Source: Thermomicrobium roseum DSM 5159 (lineage in GTDB: Bacteria > Chloroflexota > Chloroflexia > Thermomicrobiales > Thermomicrobiaceae). Taken from it: a stretch of DNA of 64,000 nt. The stretch lies in contig NC_011959.1 of the NCBI RefSeq assembly GCF_000021685.1, positions 1,485,704 to 1,549,703 on the forward strand, read 5' to 3'. A program made the translations under genes and the position numbers. Position 1 is the first letter of the stretch; each line of letters starts with the position of its first letter. The notes under the pieces are model-generated. The model saw nothing but the letters and a program-made list of their open reading frames with translations. It had not been told where the DNA came from and did no database searches. Shown one piece after another: positions 9,143 through 17,235 of the stretch.

Positions 9143-9649
9143 CGAGCCCCGCCTCCCTCTTTGGCACGCTGTTGCCTCGAGTCACTGTCAGACGAGTGCA
9201 TCGTACAGCGCCGGATGCACGCGGATCCCAAACACGAACCACCGTCCACTGGGACGGCCCTCGGCAAGGGTACCGACCAGCGTCGGAAACCGTCAACGCC
9301 GCAGCATGTGGCTCGGTCGCATGACCGACTCACGTCGGCCGGGGCTGGTGCGCCGAGGCAGAAGACGAATGCCGCTCTCGACGTGAACCGCCATCTGCCG
9401 GAAGGGCTGGCTGCCATTCTCCACGAGGAAAAAACACACCACCACGCGCCGAGAGACCAGCGAGCACTCGCAGTACTCTCGATCAGGGCGTGACGAGCTG
9501 CAGTCTCCTCGCTCACAACGATGAGTCGCAAACGCCTCGATATCGGGACGGCAGGTGAGCGAGCCAGCCCCCTACCACAGCAGGACCCTCGTCCGCTGGT
9601 CTCGGCCAGCACAACACGTGCCCCGAAAGGTCGCCGATCGCCGAGTGCG
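9143..9649. other. Gene-free region, possible valS leader
   Basis: No convincing gene on either strand. Read toward valS it contains a hairpin at 9451-9480 (GAGAG/CTCTC outside GCGA/TCGC) followed after 14-20 bases by six T, a 6-bp stem CCGTCC/GGACGG with a CAGT loop near 9241-9256, and a 7-bp stem at 9196-9220. These may form a structured 5' leader. No complete T-box consensus was found. Confidence 0.35.
9196..9220 (-). promoter_or_regulatory. Hairpin in valS leader
   Basis: GTGCATC and GATGCAC pair perfectly over 7 bp around an 11-base loop, about 55 bases upstream of the valS start codon. It may control translation or elongation; no function is proven. Confidence 0.3.
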
Positions 9650-9946
9650 TTACTCCTCCGGCTCAGCGGGCATCGCTGGAAACCGCTGGGCCAGCCGTGC
9701 GCGGAGTTCCCCCAGCGAGCGCTCCTGGAGGGAGAGAACCAGTTCGTTCACCTCACGCAACCGGCGGGACAGGCGCATCGAGAGTGCCAGGGCTTGGGCA
9801 GCGAGCTCCAGCGCATCGTCCAGGGTCAGGTCGTTCCGCTGCGTTCGCTCGAGCAGCTGCGTCATCTGCTCCTCGAACGTCGTCACCATGACGCCGAAAC
9901 TGCGCAGGACGATGCGCGTTTGCTCGCCTGGTCGCTGCTCGCTCAT
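9650..9946 (-). CDS. Small helical protein of unknown function, end of lys operon
   Basis: 98 aa from ATG 9946, 13 bases after the lysJ stop; an upstream in-frame start would run into lysJ. The product is almost wholly helical and charged (TLDDALELAAQALALSMRLSRRLREVNELV), suggesting a small coiled-coil or helical-bundle protein. No cysteine or catalytic motif is seen. Position suggests cotranscription with the LysW pathway, but no biosynthetic role can be assigned. Confidence 0.6.
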   Translation of the reverse strand: MSEQRPGEQTRIVLRSFGVMVTTFEEQMTQLLERTQRNDLTLDDALELAAQALALSMRLSRRLREVNELVLSLQERSLGELRARLAQRFPAMPAEPEE

Positions 9947-9959
9947 CGCACCCCCACGT

Positions 9960-11147
9960 TCAGCGCTCGCGGACCGCATCGAGTGCCTGCGCGATACGCG
10001 CGACCGCTAGGTCGACTTCGTCGCGCGACAAGATCAGCGGTGGGAGCAAGCGGACGACCGTTGTCCCCGCCGGCAAGGCCAGGACGCCACGCTCTTGCAG
10101 CGCTTTCAAGACCGGGGTCGACCGGACCTTGAGGTCCAGGCCGAGCATGAGCCCGATCCCTCGCACATCGCGCACGAGGGGATGACCGAGCGCAAGCAAC
10201 TGCTGGCGGAAGTACAGGCCCAGTTCCGCTGCTCCCGGGATGAGCCGGTCGTCCTCCAGCGTTTCCAGCGTGGCCAGACCTGCTGCGCAGGCCAGCGGGT
10301 TCCCGCCGAACGTGCTCCCGTGTACCCCGGCCGGCAAAGCGAGGGCGACATCTTCCGTCATCAGGGTCGCACCGATCGGAACACCGTTGGCCAGACCCTT
10401 GGCGACACAGAGGAGATCCGGCGACACGCCGGCATGCTCGCAGGCGAACCAGGCTCCCGTGCGGAAGGCGGACTGGACCTCGTCGAGCACGAGCAAGGCA
10501 CCAGCCTCGCGGGTGATCCGTCTCACCTCCGCAAGGTAGCCCGGTTCCGCCGGGTAAATGCCGCCCTCGCCCTGCACCGGCTCCAGGATCACCGCCGCCG
10601 TGTCGTTGTCCACTGCCTCGGCCAGTGCAGCGGCATCACCGTAGGGGACGTGAACCACCTCCGGCAGGACAGCCAGGAACGGTTGCCGGTACTTGGGTTC
10701 GCCGGTAGCCGCCAGCGCTCCGAGCGTGCGCCCGTGATACCCACGCTTCGCCGCGACGACCTTGCGCCGACCGGTCACGGCCCAGGCGAACTTGAGCGCA
10801 GCCTCGACCGCCTCGGCACCCGAGTTGCTCAGGAACGCCCGCGAAAGTCCATGCGGTGCGACCGCGAGCAGCTTCTCGAGAAACGCTGCCCGGACATCCG
10901 AGGCGAACGACTGGTGACAGCTCAAGAGCCGACTCGCCTGAGCCACGATCGCTGCCGTGACGCGTGGGTGCGCGTGACCCAGGATATTCACGCCGTAGTT
11001 GCTCATCAGGTCGAGGTACCGCTGGCCGTCACTGTCGTAGAGCCAGGCGCCCTCGCCACGAACCAGCACGATACCCCGCTTGGCGTAGAGCGGCGGCTGC
11101 AGCGACTCGTCCAGCTGGAGGATAGCGCTCGTCGATCGTGCCGTCAT
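9960..11147 (-). CDS. lysJ: [LysW]-aminoadipate semialdehyde/glutamate semialdehyde aminotransferase (LysJ/ArgD family)
   Basis: 395-aa class III PLP aminotransferase. The features are GYHGRTLGALAATG, the cofactor aspartate in LLVLDEVQSAF and the Schiff-base lysine in CVAKGLANGVPIGA. In the LysW pathway it converts LysW-bound aminoadipate semialdehyde to LysW-bound lysine using glutamate. The family also serves arginine synthesis, so the product may be bifunctional. Its start overlaps the lysZ stop (ATGA). Confidence 0.93.
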   Translation of the reverse strand: MTARSTSAILQLDESLQPPLYAKRGIVLVRGEGAWLYDSDGQRYLDLMSNYGVNILGHAHPRVTAAIVAQASRLLSCHQSFASDVRAAFLEKLLAVAPHGLSRAFLSNSGAEAVEAALKFAWAVTGRRKVVAAKRGYHGRTLGALAATGEPKYRQPFLAVLPEVVHVPYGDAAALAEAVDNDTAAVILEPVQGEGGIYPAEPGYLAEVRRITREAGALLVLDEVQSAFRTGAWFACEHAGVSPDLLCVAKGLANGVPIGATLMTEDVALALPAGVHGSTFGGNPLACAAGLATLETLEDDRLIPGAAELGLYFRQQLLALGHPLVRDVRGIGLMLGLDLKVRSTPVLKALQERGVLALPAGTTVVRLLPPLILSRDEVDLAVARIAQALDAVRER

Positions 11148-11989
11148 GGCCGCACCTCGACACGACTACCAGCGGTCAGCACAGTTCCGACCCCCGCCAG
11201 GGCACGCTGGATCGGCTGCGGGAGGCGTGCATCGGCGAAGACGACGCGCCCGATCCCCGATTGGACCGCCTTGCAGCCGGCTTCCACCTTTTTCTTCATG
11301 CGACCTTGCGCTGCCGTCATCGCTGCTTCCACCGAAGCAGGGTCGCTGACATCGATCGTCGCGATGAGCGATGCCGGATCGCGCACGTCGCGCAACAGTC
11401 CAGGCGTATTGGAGAGGATGACCAGCGCCTCGGCCCGCAAGGCCACCGCCAGCTGCATCGCGAGCTTGTCGCCGTCGACGTTGATCGCCTCGCCCTGGTC
11501 GCTCACGGCCGGTGGTGTCAGGACCGGGAGATACCCGTTGTCGAGCAGGAGATCGAGGAGTCGCGTATCGACCTGCTCGATGCTACCGGCATAGTCGCCA
11601 CGCAGGACCTTCGGCTTGCCGTTCTCGATCGCTCGCAGGACGTCCTTGCGTGGTCCACTCGCGATCCGACCATCCATCGCAGTGAGGCCGACCGCATTGA
11701 TGCCGCGCTGCTGCAAGCCCTCGACCAGCCGCTTGTTCACCAGACCAGCGTAGACCATGAGCATGAGGTCCATCGTCTCCCGGTCGGTGAACCGGCTCAC
11801 CTGTCCGGTCGACGAGGTGACCAACCGAGGTTCACGCCCCAGCCGGCGCATCCACTCGTCGAGCACGGCGTTCGCACCGTGAATGAACACGATCCGGTGC
11901 TCCGGCCAGAGGGCCGCCAAATCGTCGAGCGTCAACGCCGGATCGATACCTGCACTCCCACCGAGTTTCACCACCAGCATCGCTGTCAC
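11144..11989 (-). CDS. lysZ: [LysW]-aminoadipate/glutamate kinase (LysZ/ArgB family)
   Basis: 281-aa amino-acid kinase. The N-terminal phosphate loop VKLGGSAG, the FIHGANAVLDEW substrate region, the RKDVLRAIENGKPKVLRGDYAG insert and the nucleotide site (INVDGDKLAMQLAVAL, LVILSNTPGLL) are present. It phosphorylates the LysW-bound substrate, the second step of the carrier pathway. The presence of lysW favours the LysZ name over ArgB. It overlaps both neighbours by ATGA. Confidence 0.92.
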   Translation of the reverse strand: MTAMLVVKLGGSAGIDPALTLDDLAALWPEHRIVFIHGANAVLDEWMRRLGREPRLVTSSTGQVSRFTDRETMDLMLMVYAGLVNKRLVEGLQQRGINAVGLTAMDGRIASGPRKDVLRAIENGKPKVLRGDYAGSIEQVDTRLLDLLLDNGYLPVLTPPAVSDQGEAINVDGDKLAMQLAVALRAEALVILSNTPGLLRDVRDPASLIATIDVSDPASVEAAMTAAQGRMKKKVEAGCKAVQSGIGRVVFADARLPQPIQRALAGVGTVLTAGSRVEVRP

Positions 11990-12636
11990 GCCGCTCCCTT
12001 CGTCGCACCGTCGTGTGGTTTCTCCCAGACCGTCGTATGACCGAAAAGAAATCGCCGCTCCTGGAGGAGACGCAACCCGGCTGCTTCGCCCAGCTCGCGC
12101 ACGCGCGCGTACCGCACGTAATGCGGATCACCGATGTGCTCGATGACCGCCAGCCGCCCGCCGGGCCGGAGCACAGCCGCGAGCTCGCGGAGTGTCGCAG
12201 CGGGATCGTCGGTTTCGCCGAGCACGTGCACGAGCAACGCGCGATCGTACGTCTCTGGCCCGAGGGCTGCCAGTGTCCCTCGACCGAGTTCCGCCAGGAG
12301 TAGTCGGACGTTCGTCAGCCCGCGCTCGGCTGCCCGCTGCCGGATGTACTCCAGCATCCGCGGCTGGACATCGACCGCTGTGACCGAGCCTGTCGGCCCG
12401 ACGACTTCCGCGAGCGGGATGGTCAAGCGACCGGGACCGGCACCCGCATCGAGGAGGTACATTGCTGGTTGCAGGTCGAGGAGCGCCACCAGCTCTTCGG
12501 GCCGGGCGATCGCACGCGGTCCGGGCAGCGTCAGGAACCAGGCGAGCCGCGCCGAGAAGGGTCGCCGCCGGGCGAGGACCCAACCGAGACCGATCCCGAG
12601 CGCAAAGATGCCGACGACCAACCACCGACGTCGCAC
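11986..12636 (-). CDS. Membrane-anchored class I SAM methyltransferase
   Basis: 216 aa. An N-terminal hydrophobic segment (LVVGIFALGIGLGWVLA) is followed by a Rossmann methyltransferase: motif I LLDAGAGPGRLTIPLA, acidic end of beta 2 VTAVDVQPRML, motif IV YDRALLVHVLGE and the motif V region LRPGGRLAVIEH. The substrate is unknown. It is tightly embedded between lysY and lysZ (10-bp gap, then ATGA overlap), so it is expressed with the lysine pathway, although no methylation step is known there. Confidence 0.82.
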   Translation of the reverse strand: MRRRWLVVGIFALGIGLGWVLARRRPFSARLAWFLTLPGPRAIARPEELVALLDLQPAMYLLDAGAGPGRLTIPLAEVVGPTGSVTAVDVQPRMLEYIRQRAAERGLTNVRLLLAELGRGTLAALGPETYDRALLVHVLGETDDPAATLRELAAVLRPGGRLAVIEHIGDPHYVRYARVRELGEAAGLRLLQERRFLFGHTTVWEKPHDGATKGAA

Positions 12637-12646
12637 GCTTCTGTCC

Positions 12647-13705
12647 TCACAGCGGGTGGAGACCGGGGAACTCCAGACCCAACGTCTCGGGGAAACCGAG
12701 CCGGATATTCATCGCTTGCACCGCCTGGCCGGCCGCCCCCTTCATCAGGTTGTCGATCGCCGACATCACTACCAGACGCTGGCGTCCACCTGGCAGCTCG
12801 TCCAACTCCCAGCCGATGTCGCAATAATTCGAGCCGGCCAAGATCTTCGGTTCCGGATAGCGGTGAATACCGCTGGCCTCTTTGACCAGACGAATGAACG
12901 GCTCTTGCCCATACGCTGCCCGGTAGACCTGCCAAAGGTCGCGGTCCGTCAGCGGCTGCTTAGGGAAGAGGTGAGCGGTCGCCAAGATCCCGCGCACTGC
13001 CTCCACGCTCGTTACCGACAGACCGAGCGATGGGGTTCGCCCGCACACAGTGAGTTCCTGCAGCACTTCGGCGGTATGGCGGTGTCCACCTGGCTTGAAG
13101 GGGCGGATCACGCCGCTCCGCTCCGGATGATGACTGGCCGGCCCAGCCTCACCACCAGCGCCCGATGAGCCGACCTTGCACTCGACGGTGACAGGGAGGT
13201 CGAGGTCGATCAAGCCAGCCCGGAACAGCGGGGCCAAACCGAGGATGACCGTGGTCGAATTGCAGCCCGGGCAGGCGATATAGCGCGCGTTGCGGATCTC
13301 CTCCCGATGCAACTCTGGCAGGCCGTAGACGGCCTGTGCCAGGAGATCGGGCCTCGGGTGCGTCCAGTGGTACCACTGCTCGTAGGCCGCGGGATCCCGC
13401 AACCGGAAGTCCGCGGAAAGGTCGATCACGATCGGCGCCAGCTCGAGAAGCCGGTCGACGATCGGTGCCGTTTCCCCGTGTGGCAAGCAGGCAAAGAGCA
13501 GATCGACCGGCTCGAGCGCTTCGGGCGGGACGAATTTGAGCGCTGTCCGCTTCCGCAGGTTCGGATGTACGGTGTGTACGAACTTTCCCGCGCGCGAGCG
13601 TGACGTGACCTGCTTCACCTCGACTTCGGGGTGGCTCAACAGCAAGCGAAGCAATTCACCACCCGTATACCCAGAGCCCCCCAAGATCGCGACCGATACG
13701 ACCAT
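12647..13705 (-). CDS. lysY: [LysW]-aminoadipyl/glutamyl phosphate reductase (LysY/ArgC family)
   Basis: 352 aa with the NADP-binding GGSGYTGGELLRLLLSHP at the N-terminus, the catalytic cysteine in IACPGCNSTTVILGL and the histidine region GHRHTAEVLQEL. It reduces the LysW-bound acyl phosphate to the semialdehyde. The SRSRAGKFVHTVHPNLR insert near residue 40 is typical of the LysY-type branch. It lies 34 bases after lysX and 10 before the methyltransferase gene. Confidence 0.93.
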   Translation of the reverse strand: MVVSVAILGGSGYTGGELLRLLLSHPEVEVKQVTSRSRAGKFVHTVHPNLRKRTALKFVPPEALEPVDLLFACLPHGETAPIVDRLLELAPIVIDLSADFRLRDPAAYEQWYHWTHPRPDLLAQAVYGLPELHREEIRNARYIACPGCNSTTVILGLAPLFRAGLIDLDLPVTVECKVGSSGAGGEAGPASHHPERSGVIRPFKPGGHRHTAEVLQELTVCGRTPSLGLSVTSVEAVRGILATAHLFPKQPLTDRDLWQVYRAAYGQEPFIRLVKEASGIHRYPEPKILAGSNYCDIGWELDELPGGRQRLVVMSAIDNLMKGAAGQAVQAMNIRLGFPETLGLEFPGLHPL

Positions 13706-13739
13706 CCGTGACCGCCTCTCCCTCCCGTCGGCGAACGTT

Positions 13740-14624
13740 TCACCGGCTCAATGCGATCGCGGGCGACGCACCTCGCGTCGCCCGCGCGAGCACGTAATCG
13801 GCGATGAGACCGGCGACATCGATATGAGTCGTCCGCATCAGGCCCTTGAACTCGACACCACCATTGACTTCCAGCACCTCGAGTCCGTCGGCAGTCTCGA
13901 CGAGATCGACTCCGGCGATCTCCAAACCGATCGTCTGGACAGCCCGCAAGGCGAGATCGGCGAGTTCAGGTGTCACAGGGCAGGGATAAGAAACCGCCCC
14001 GCGAGCGACATTGGTCACCCAGTGGTCGGCCTGACGATAGGAAGCAGCCACCACCCGGTCACCGACCACGAAGACGCGCACGTCGCGGCCCGGCTTGTCC
14101 ACGTATTCCTGGAGATAGAAGACTCCGTGGTGGAAAGAGCCGAGCGACCGCTTGTGCTGCAGCACGGCGCGGGCTGCCGCTGGTGAGTTGACGCGAGCGA
14201 GGAGCCGTCCCCAGGAACCGGTCACCGGCTTGATGACAGCTGGATAACCGAGCCGTTCCAGCGCTGCCAGCGCACTCTCGACGTCGAAGGCGACGAGCGT
14301 GCGGAGGGTCGGGATACCAGCTGCTGCGAGCAACCGCGTGGTCAGCACCTTGTCGTCAGCGATCGCCGTCGCCTGGCTCCGATTGATCGTCGGGACGCCA
14401 GCCGACTCGAAGAGGCGTAGCGCGACCTGCCCCCGGCTATGCGCCATGCAGCGATCGAGTACCAGATCGACCTGGGGCCAGCTCCGCTCGTCCGTCAAAT
14501 CGAAGACCAGCTGCCGGTCGTAGAGGCGCACGACCTCGGCTCCCCGCTCGCTGAGCGCACGCAGGAGCAGCTTCTCCTCTTCCCGGACATGCGAGAGCAA
14601 GACACCGATCCGCGGTGCACTCAC
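13740..14624 (-). CDS. lysX: Alpha-aminoadipate (or glutamate)-LysW ligase
   Basis: The start is GTG 14624, overlapping the lysK TGA as GTGA; an ATG at 14639 is an alternative. The 294-aa ATP-grasp enzyme has DDKVLTTRLLAAAGIPT, the phosphate loop IKPVTGSWGRLLARV and the metal ligands in GLEVLEVNGGVEFKGL. It joins the alpha-amino group of aminoadipate (lysine) or glutamate (arginine) to the C-terminal Glu of LysW. Substrate choice cannot be settled from these residues alone. Arg/Lys residues that would receive the acidic carrier are plentiful. Confidence 0.92.
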   Translation of the reverse strand: MSAPRIGVLLSHVREEEKLLLRALSERGAEVVRLYDRQLVFDLTDERSWPQVDLVLDRCMAHSRGQVALRLFESAGVPTINRSQATAIADDKVLTTRLLAAAGIPTLRTLVAFDVESALAALERLGYPAVIKPVTGSWGRLLARVNSPAAARAVLQHKRSLGSFHHGVFYLQEYVDKPGRDVRVFVVGDRVVAASYRQADHWVTNVARGAVSYPCPVTPELADLALRAVQTIGLEIAGVDLVETADGLEVLEVNGGVEFKGLMRTTHIDVAGLIADYVLARATRGASPAIALSR

Positions 14625-15715
14625 GACTCGTCCCCCCATCGCCCACCCACGATCTGGGCTGCCACGCGTTCGATCACCCGCTCTAGGACCATGATCCCGC
14701 GCAGGAACTCCTCGATCGCGATATGCTCGTTCGGCGTGTGGTCCAGCCGCGAGTCGCCAGGACCATAGGCGACGATCGGGCACCCCCACGCCGGCCCGAC
14801 GATGTTCATGTCCGACGTTCCCGTCTTCACCTTGAGCTTCGGCTCGCCGCCGACCTCGCGGATCGCCGAGAGAAAGGCGGAGACGAGCGGCGAACGCTTT
14901 TCGACGCGAAATCCCGCTGCATTGACCGTCGTGACGACGTCACCGGCACCAGCTAGTCGCTGGGCCGCGGCGACCGCCTTCTCGGGCGGAAAGCCGGGTG
15001 GCAAGCGGAGATTCGCACGCAGCCAGGCCTGCTCGGTCAGGCCATCCCCGTTGGTCACGATGCTCAAGAGGGTCGGCGTCACCCGGTCGAACTCGCGTGT
15101 GCGCCCGGTATTCTGCTCCTCGCACCAGGCGACCAGTGCATTCCAGAACGCCACCGCATCCTCCGCGGCGGTCGTGCTCGGTCCAGCAGCATGCGCTGAC
15201 GGTCGCACGATGCGGTACTCGATCGCGACCGAGCCCTTGTAACCAAGGACGACACCGTCCCATCCACTCGGCTCGCCGATGATGACGGCATCGGGACGGG
15301 AATGGTGCTCGACCAGCCAGTTGGCGCCCCGCGAACTCATCACCTCTTCCTCGACCGCGCCGACGACCGTCAAGCGGATGCCGGGCGGCAGCTGCGCTCG
15401 TGCCCCCGCCAGCACGAAGGCGGCCAGCGGTCCCTTGGCATCGACTGCTCCGCGGCCGTAGAGCAAGCCATCGACCTGGCGCACCGGTATGCGACCGGGC
15501 ACGGTATCGATATGTCCCAGGAGCATCAACTCGCGCGGCCCGCTTCCGCGGGTACCGACCGCGTTCCCAGCCTCATCGGGTCCTGCTGCATAGCCGAACT
15601 GGCTCATGCGCGAGCAGAGCCACTCGACGGCAGCAGCTTCCTGCCCCGACAAACTCGGGATCCGGAGGAACGCTTCGAGAAATGCAGCCGCCTCGACAGC
15701 GAGTTCGGTGGTCAT
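14621..15715 (-). CDS. lysK: [LysW]-lysine/ornithine hydrolase
   Basis: 364-aa M20-family metallopeptidase from ATG 15715 (ATGA overlap with the preceding gene); a longer frame upstream is an antisense shadow. Metal motifs are LLGHIDTVPG, GRGAVDAKGPLAAF, the base-Glu pair in VGAVEEEVMSS and the late DHTPNEHI histidine. It releases lysine (or ornithine) from LysW, the last step of the pathway. GTSDMNIVG is the usual LysK signature. Confidence 0.93.
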   Translation of the reverse strand: MTTELAVEAAAFLEAFLRIPSLSGQEAAAVEWLCSRMSQFGYAAGPDEAGNAVGTRGSGPRELMLLGHIDTVPGRIPVRQVDGLLYGRGAVDAKGPLAAFVLAGARAQLPPGIRLTVVGAVEEEVMSSRGANWLVEHHSRPDAVIIGEPSGWDGVVLGYKGSVAIEYRIVRPSAHAAGPSTTAAEDAVAFWNALVAWCEEQNTGRTREFDRVTPTLLSIVTNGDGLTEQAWLRANLRLPPGFPPEKAVAAAQRLAGAGDVVTTVNAAGFRVEKRSPLVSAFLSAIREVGGEPKLKVKTGTSDMNIVGPAWGCPIVAYGPGDSRLDHTPNEHIAIEEFLRGIMVLERVIERVAAQIVGGRWGDES

Positions 15716-16551
15716 CGCTGCCCCTCGTCTTCCGAGCGCCCCACGCGTACTTGCTCCAGGACAAACGCGGCGATCCGCTCTGCGACCGGCACACCCAGCT
15801 CGGCGAGATCGCGGAACGCCTGCAGATTCTCGGCCGAAATGACCACCATCCCAGATGGAGTCATCACGGCATCGACCGTGTAGACGCCGCTCCCCAGCCG
15901 ACCGATCAGCGCCGACGCCACTGCTCGCCACGGGGCGAGGTCTTCCAGCGCGAGCGGCTCTTCCCCCCGTCCACGCACCACCGCGACGAGTTCGTTTCCC
16001 ACGATCACCAGTCGCCGCACTGCCTCTGGCTCGGCGACCACCTTCTGGACCAGCACGGCACGTTCGTCACCGAGCACGCGCCGATGCTCGACCAGCGCCT
16101 CAGCAGCATCTGGGTCCTCGACGTAGGCGATCGGCATGCGCAGATCGACGACGAGTGGCTTGAGGTAGACCGGATAGCCGAGCGCCTCGATCGCGCGGAA
16201 GGTCGCTGCCTCGCCGAAGGCGACCAGCGTTGGCGGCGTGGGGATCTGCGCCAGCACGAGATGCCGGAGAAACGCCAACCGGTCCGCCAGCAAGCGAGTC
16301 GTGGCTGGGCGATTGACGACGACCGTGCCACGCGCCGCGAGCAATGCCGCTAGCGCCGTCGCCTCGCTCGTCGCTCGTTCACGATCGAGCGCGACCGCCG
16401 GAAGATCGATCGCCTCCTCGGTGAGCGGGATGGCGAGCTCATTCGGATCGCGCAGCTGTGCCTCCCAGCCCACGGCGGCGAACGCCTGCTGCAGGAGGCG
16501 CTCTTCGACCCGCAACCGCTCAGCGAGGAGTGCAACCGTCCTCATGATCAC
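15712..16551 (-). CDS. Degenerate RimK/LysX-family ATP-grasp paralogue
   Basis: 279 aa, start GTG 16551 (GTGA overlap with lysW; ATG 16545 is possible). Aligned by eye with LysX of the same operon, it keeps the fold (NRPATTRLLADRLAFLRHL, GYPVYLKPLV, YTVDAVMTPSG). It lacks the Gly-rich GSWGRLL loop (VVDLRMP instead), has Arg for the ATP-site Lys (DDKVLT to ADRLAF), has no WVTNVARG segment, and reads VISAENLQAF where LysX has the metal-binding VLEVNGGVEF. It may be a pseudo-ligase or regulatory subunit for LysX/LysW, or a diverged ArgX. Its place directly after lysW points to a role with the carrier. Confidence 0.78.
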   Translation of the reverse strand: MIMRTVALLAERLRVEERLLQQAFAAVGWEAQLRDPNELAIPLTEEAIDLPAVALDRERATSEATALAALLAARGTVVVNRPATTRLLADRLAFLRHLVLAQIPTPPTLVAFGEAATFRAIEALGYPVYLKPLVVDLRMPIAYVEDPDAAEALVEHRRVLGDERAVLVQKVVAEPEAVRRLVIVGNELVAVVRGRGEEPLALEDLAPWRAVASALIGRLGSGVYTVDAVMTPSGMVVISAENLQAFRDLAELGVPVAERIAAFVLEQVRVGRSEDEGQR

Positions 16552-16703
16552 TCGCCCCAGTCCTCTTCCTCGGCCGGCGCCAAGCCGAGCTCGAGCGGGT
16601 CGACCGAGAGCACCTCGAGATCAGCACCGCATTCCGGGCACGAGACGATCTCCCCGACCTCGACATCCTTGAGTCCGAGATCGGCACCGCACTCAGGGCA
16701 CAT
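16548..16703 (-). CDS. lysW: Amino-group carrier protein LysW
   Basis: 51 aa, ATG 16703, GGAGG upstream. Cysteines C2, C5, C22 and C25 form a zinc site (MCPECG and SCPECG). The acidic body ends in the invariant EDWGE, whose terminal Glu side chain carries the growing amino acid. It is the scaffold for the lysX/Z/Y/J/K enzymes encoded downstream and is the first gene of the operon. Identification by the C-terminal EDWGE is very firm. Confidence 0.97.
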   Translation of the reverse strand: MCPECGADLGLKDVEVGEIVSCPECGADLEVLSVDPLELGLAPAEEEDWGE

Positions 16704-16747
16704 GGTTCGACACTCCCTCCTACTCCTGTACGACTCGCAAAACGAAT

Positions 16748-16775
16748 CGGCGGTGAGCTTGTGGGCCCACCGCCG
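16748..16775 (-). terminator. Putative attenuator in lysW leader
   Basis: Minus-strand CGGCGGTG and CACCGCCG pair over 8 bp around a 12-base loop and are followed by ATTCGTTTTG. This looks like a weak intrinsic terminator 45 bases before the lysW start, so it may act as an attenuator. Confidence 0.5.
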
Positions 16776-16841
16776 CTCCGGCTCGACGCTCGCGTGTCAG
16801 GTCAACACGACCATCCGCAGGCGCTTCCGGTTGCGGCAGGA

Positions 16842-16861
16842 GCCCCCAGGCACCTGGGGGC
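16842..16861 (-). promoter_or_regulatory. Strong hairpin in lysW leader
   Basis: GCCCCCAGG-CA-CCTGGGGGC on the plus strand is a perfect 9-bp inverted repeat. In the leader RNA it would fold with a 4-base or smaller loop; it could also be a protein operator. Confidence 0.45.
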
Positions 16862-16998
16862 GGGGATAGGTGCGGGGATCACCGTCGCGGGCACAGCAAC
16901 GCGCCGACCGAGCGGCTGACTTGGCGTTATCCGTTTGGTCTGTCGCGTTCGCTGTCCCATTGCCCCGCTCACTCACCGCACCGGAGCATCTGTCGGCC

Positions 16999-17027
16999 AC
17001 TCTACCACAACGAACAGCAGCTGACAA
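16999..17027 (-). promoter_or_regulatory. Putative promoter of the lysW operon
   Basis: Minus-strand TTGTCA, 17 bases, TAGAGT. This is 5/6 and 4/6 to the consensus -35 and -10. Transcription would start near 16992, giving a leader of about 290 bases before lysW. Confidence 0.5.
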
Positions 17028-17150
17028 GGGCTTCTGCAGCCAGAAGACCGCTCCACCGGTGAAGGAACGTTGAACGCGGGCGGTCGGCGCGCCACGAATT
17101 CACGGATGTATGCTGTGCCGGGATTCGTCACTCATCCCAAGGGATCGGTC

Positions 17151-17179
17151 TTGACATCCACGATCCTCTTCTGTAGTGT
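17151..17179 (+). promoter_or_regulatory. Putative promoter of the peptide transporter
   Basis: A perfect TTGACA at 17151-17156, with TGTAGT (17172, 15-base spacer) or TAGTGT (17174, 17-base spacer) as -10, about 60 bases before the substrate-binding protein gene. Confidence 0.5.
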
Positions 17180-17235
17180 GCAGATCCTAAGGGAGACCGG
17201 TTCACTAGGACGGGCTACGCGATTGGAGGGAAGGC

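Larger units (their letters stand above)
16704..17235. other. Divergent intergenic region with leader and promoters
   Basis: No gene. It holds the putative lysW-operon promoter (minus strand), a ~290-base leader with two strong hairpins, and the putative peptide-transporter promoter (plus strand). Confidence 0.6.

Noticed and set aside
9225..9250. TGGGATCCGCG and GGTGGTTCGTG near valS as T-box sequences
   Set aside because: Neither matches the TGGnACCGCG consensus without an insertion, and no specifier stem could be shown.
7580..9493. 637-codon open frame antisense to valS
   Set aside because: It mirrors the valS codons and lacks any family motif; long antisense frames are expected in high-GC DNA.
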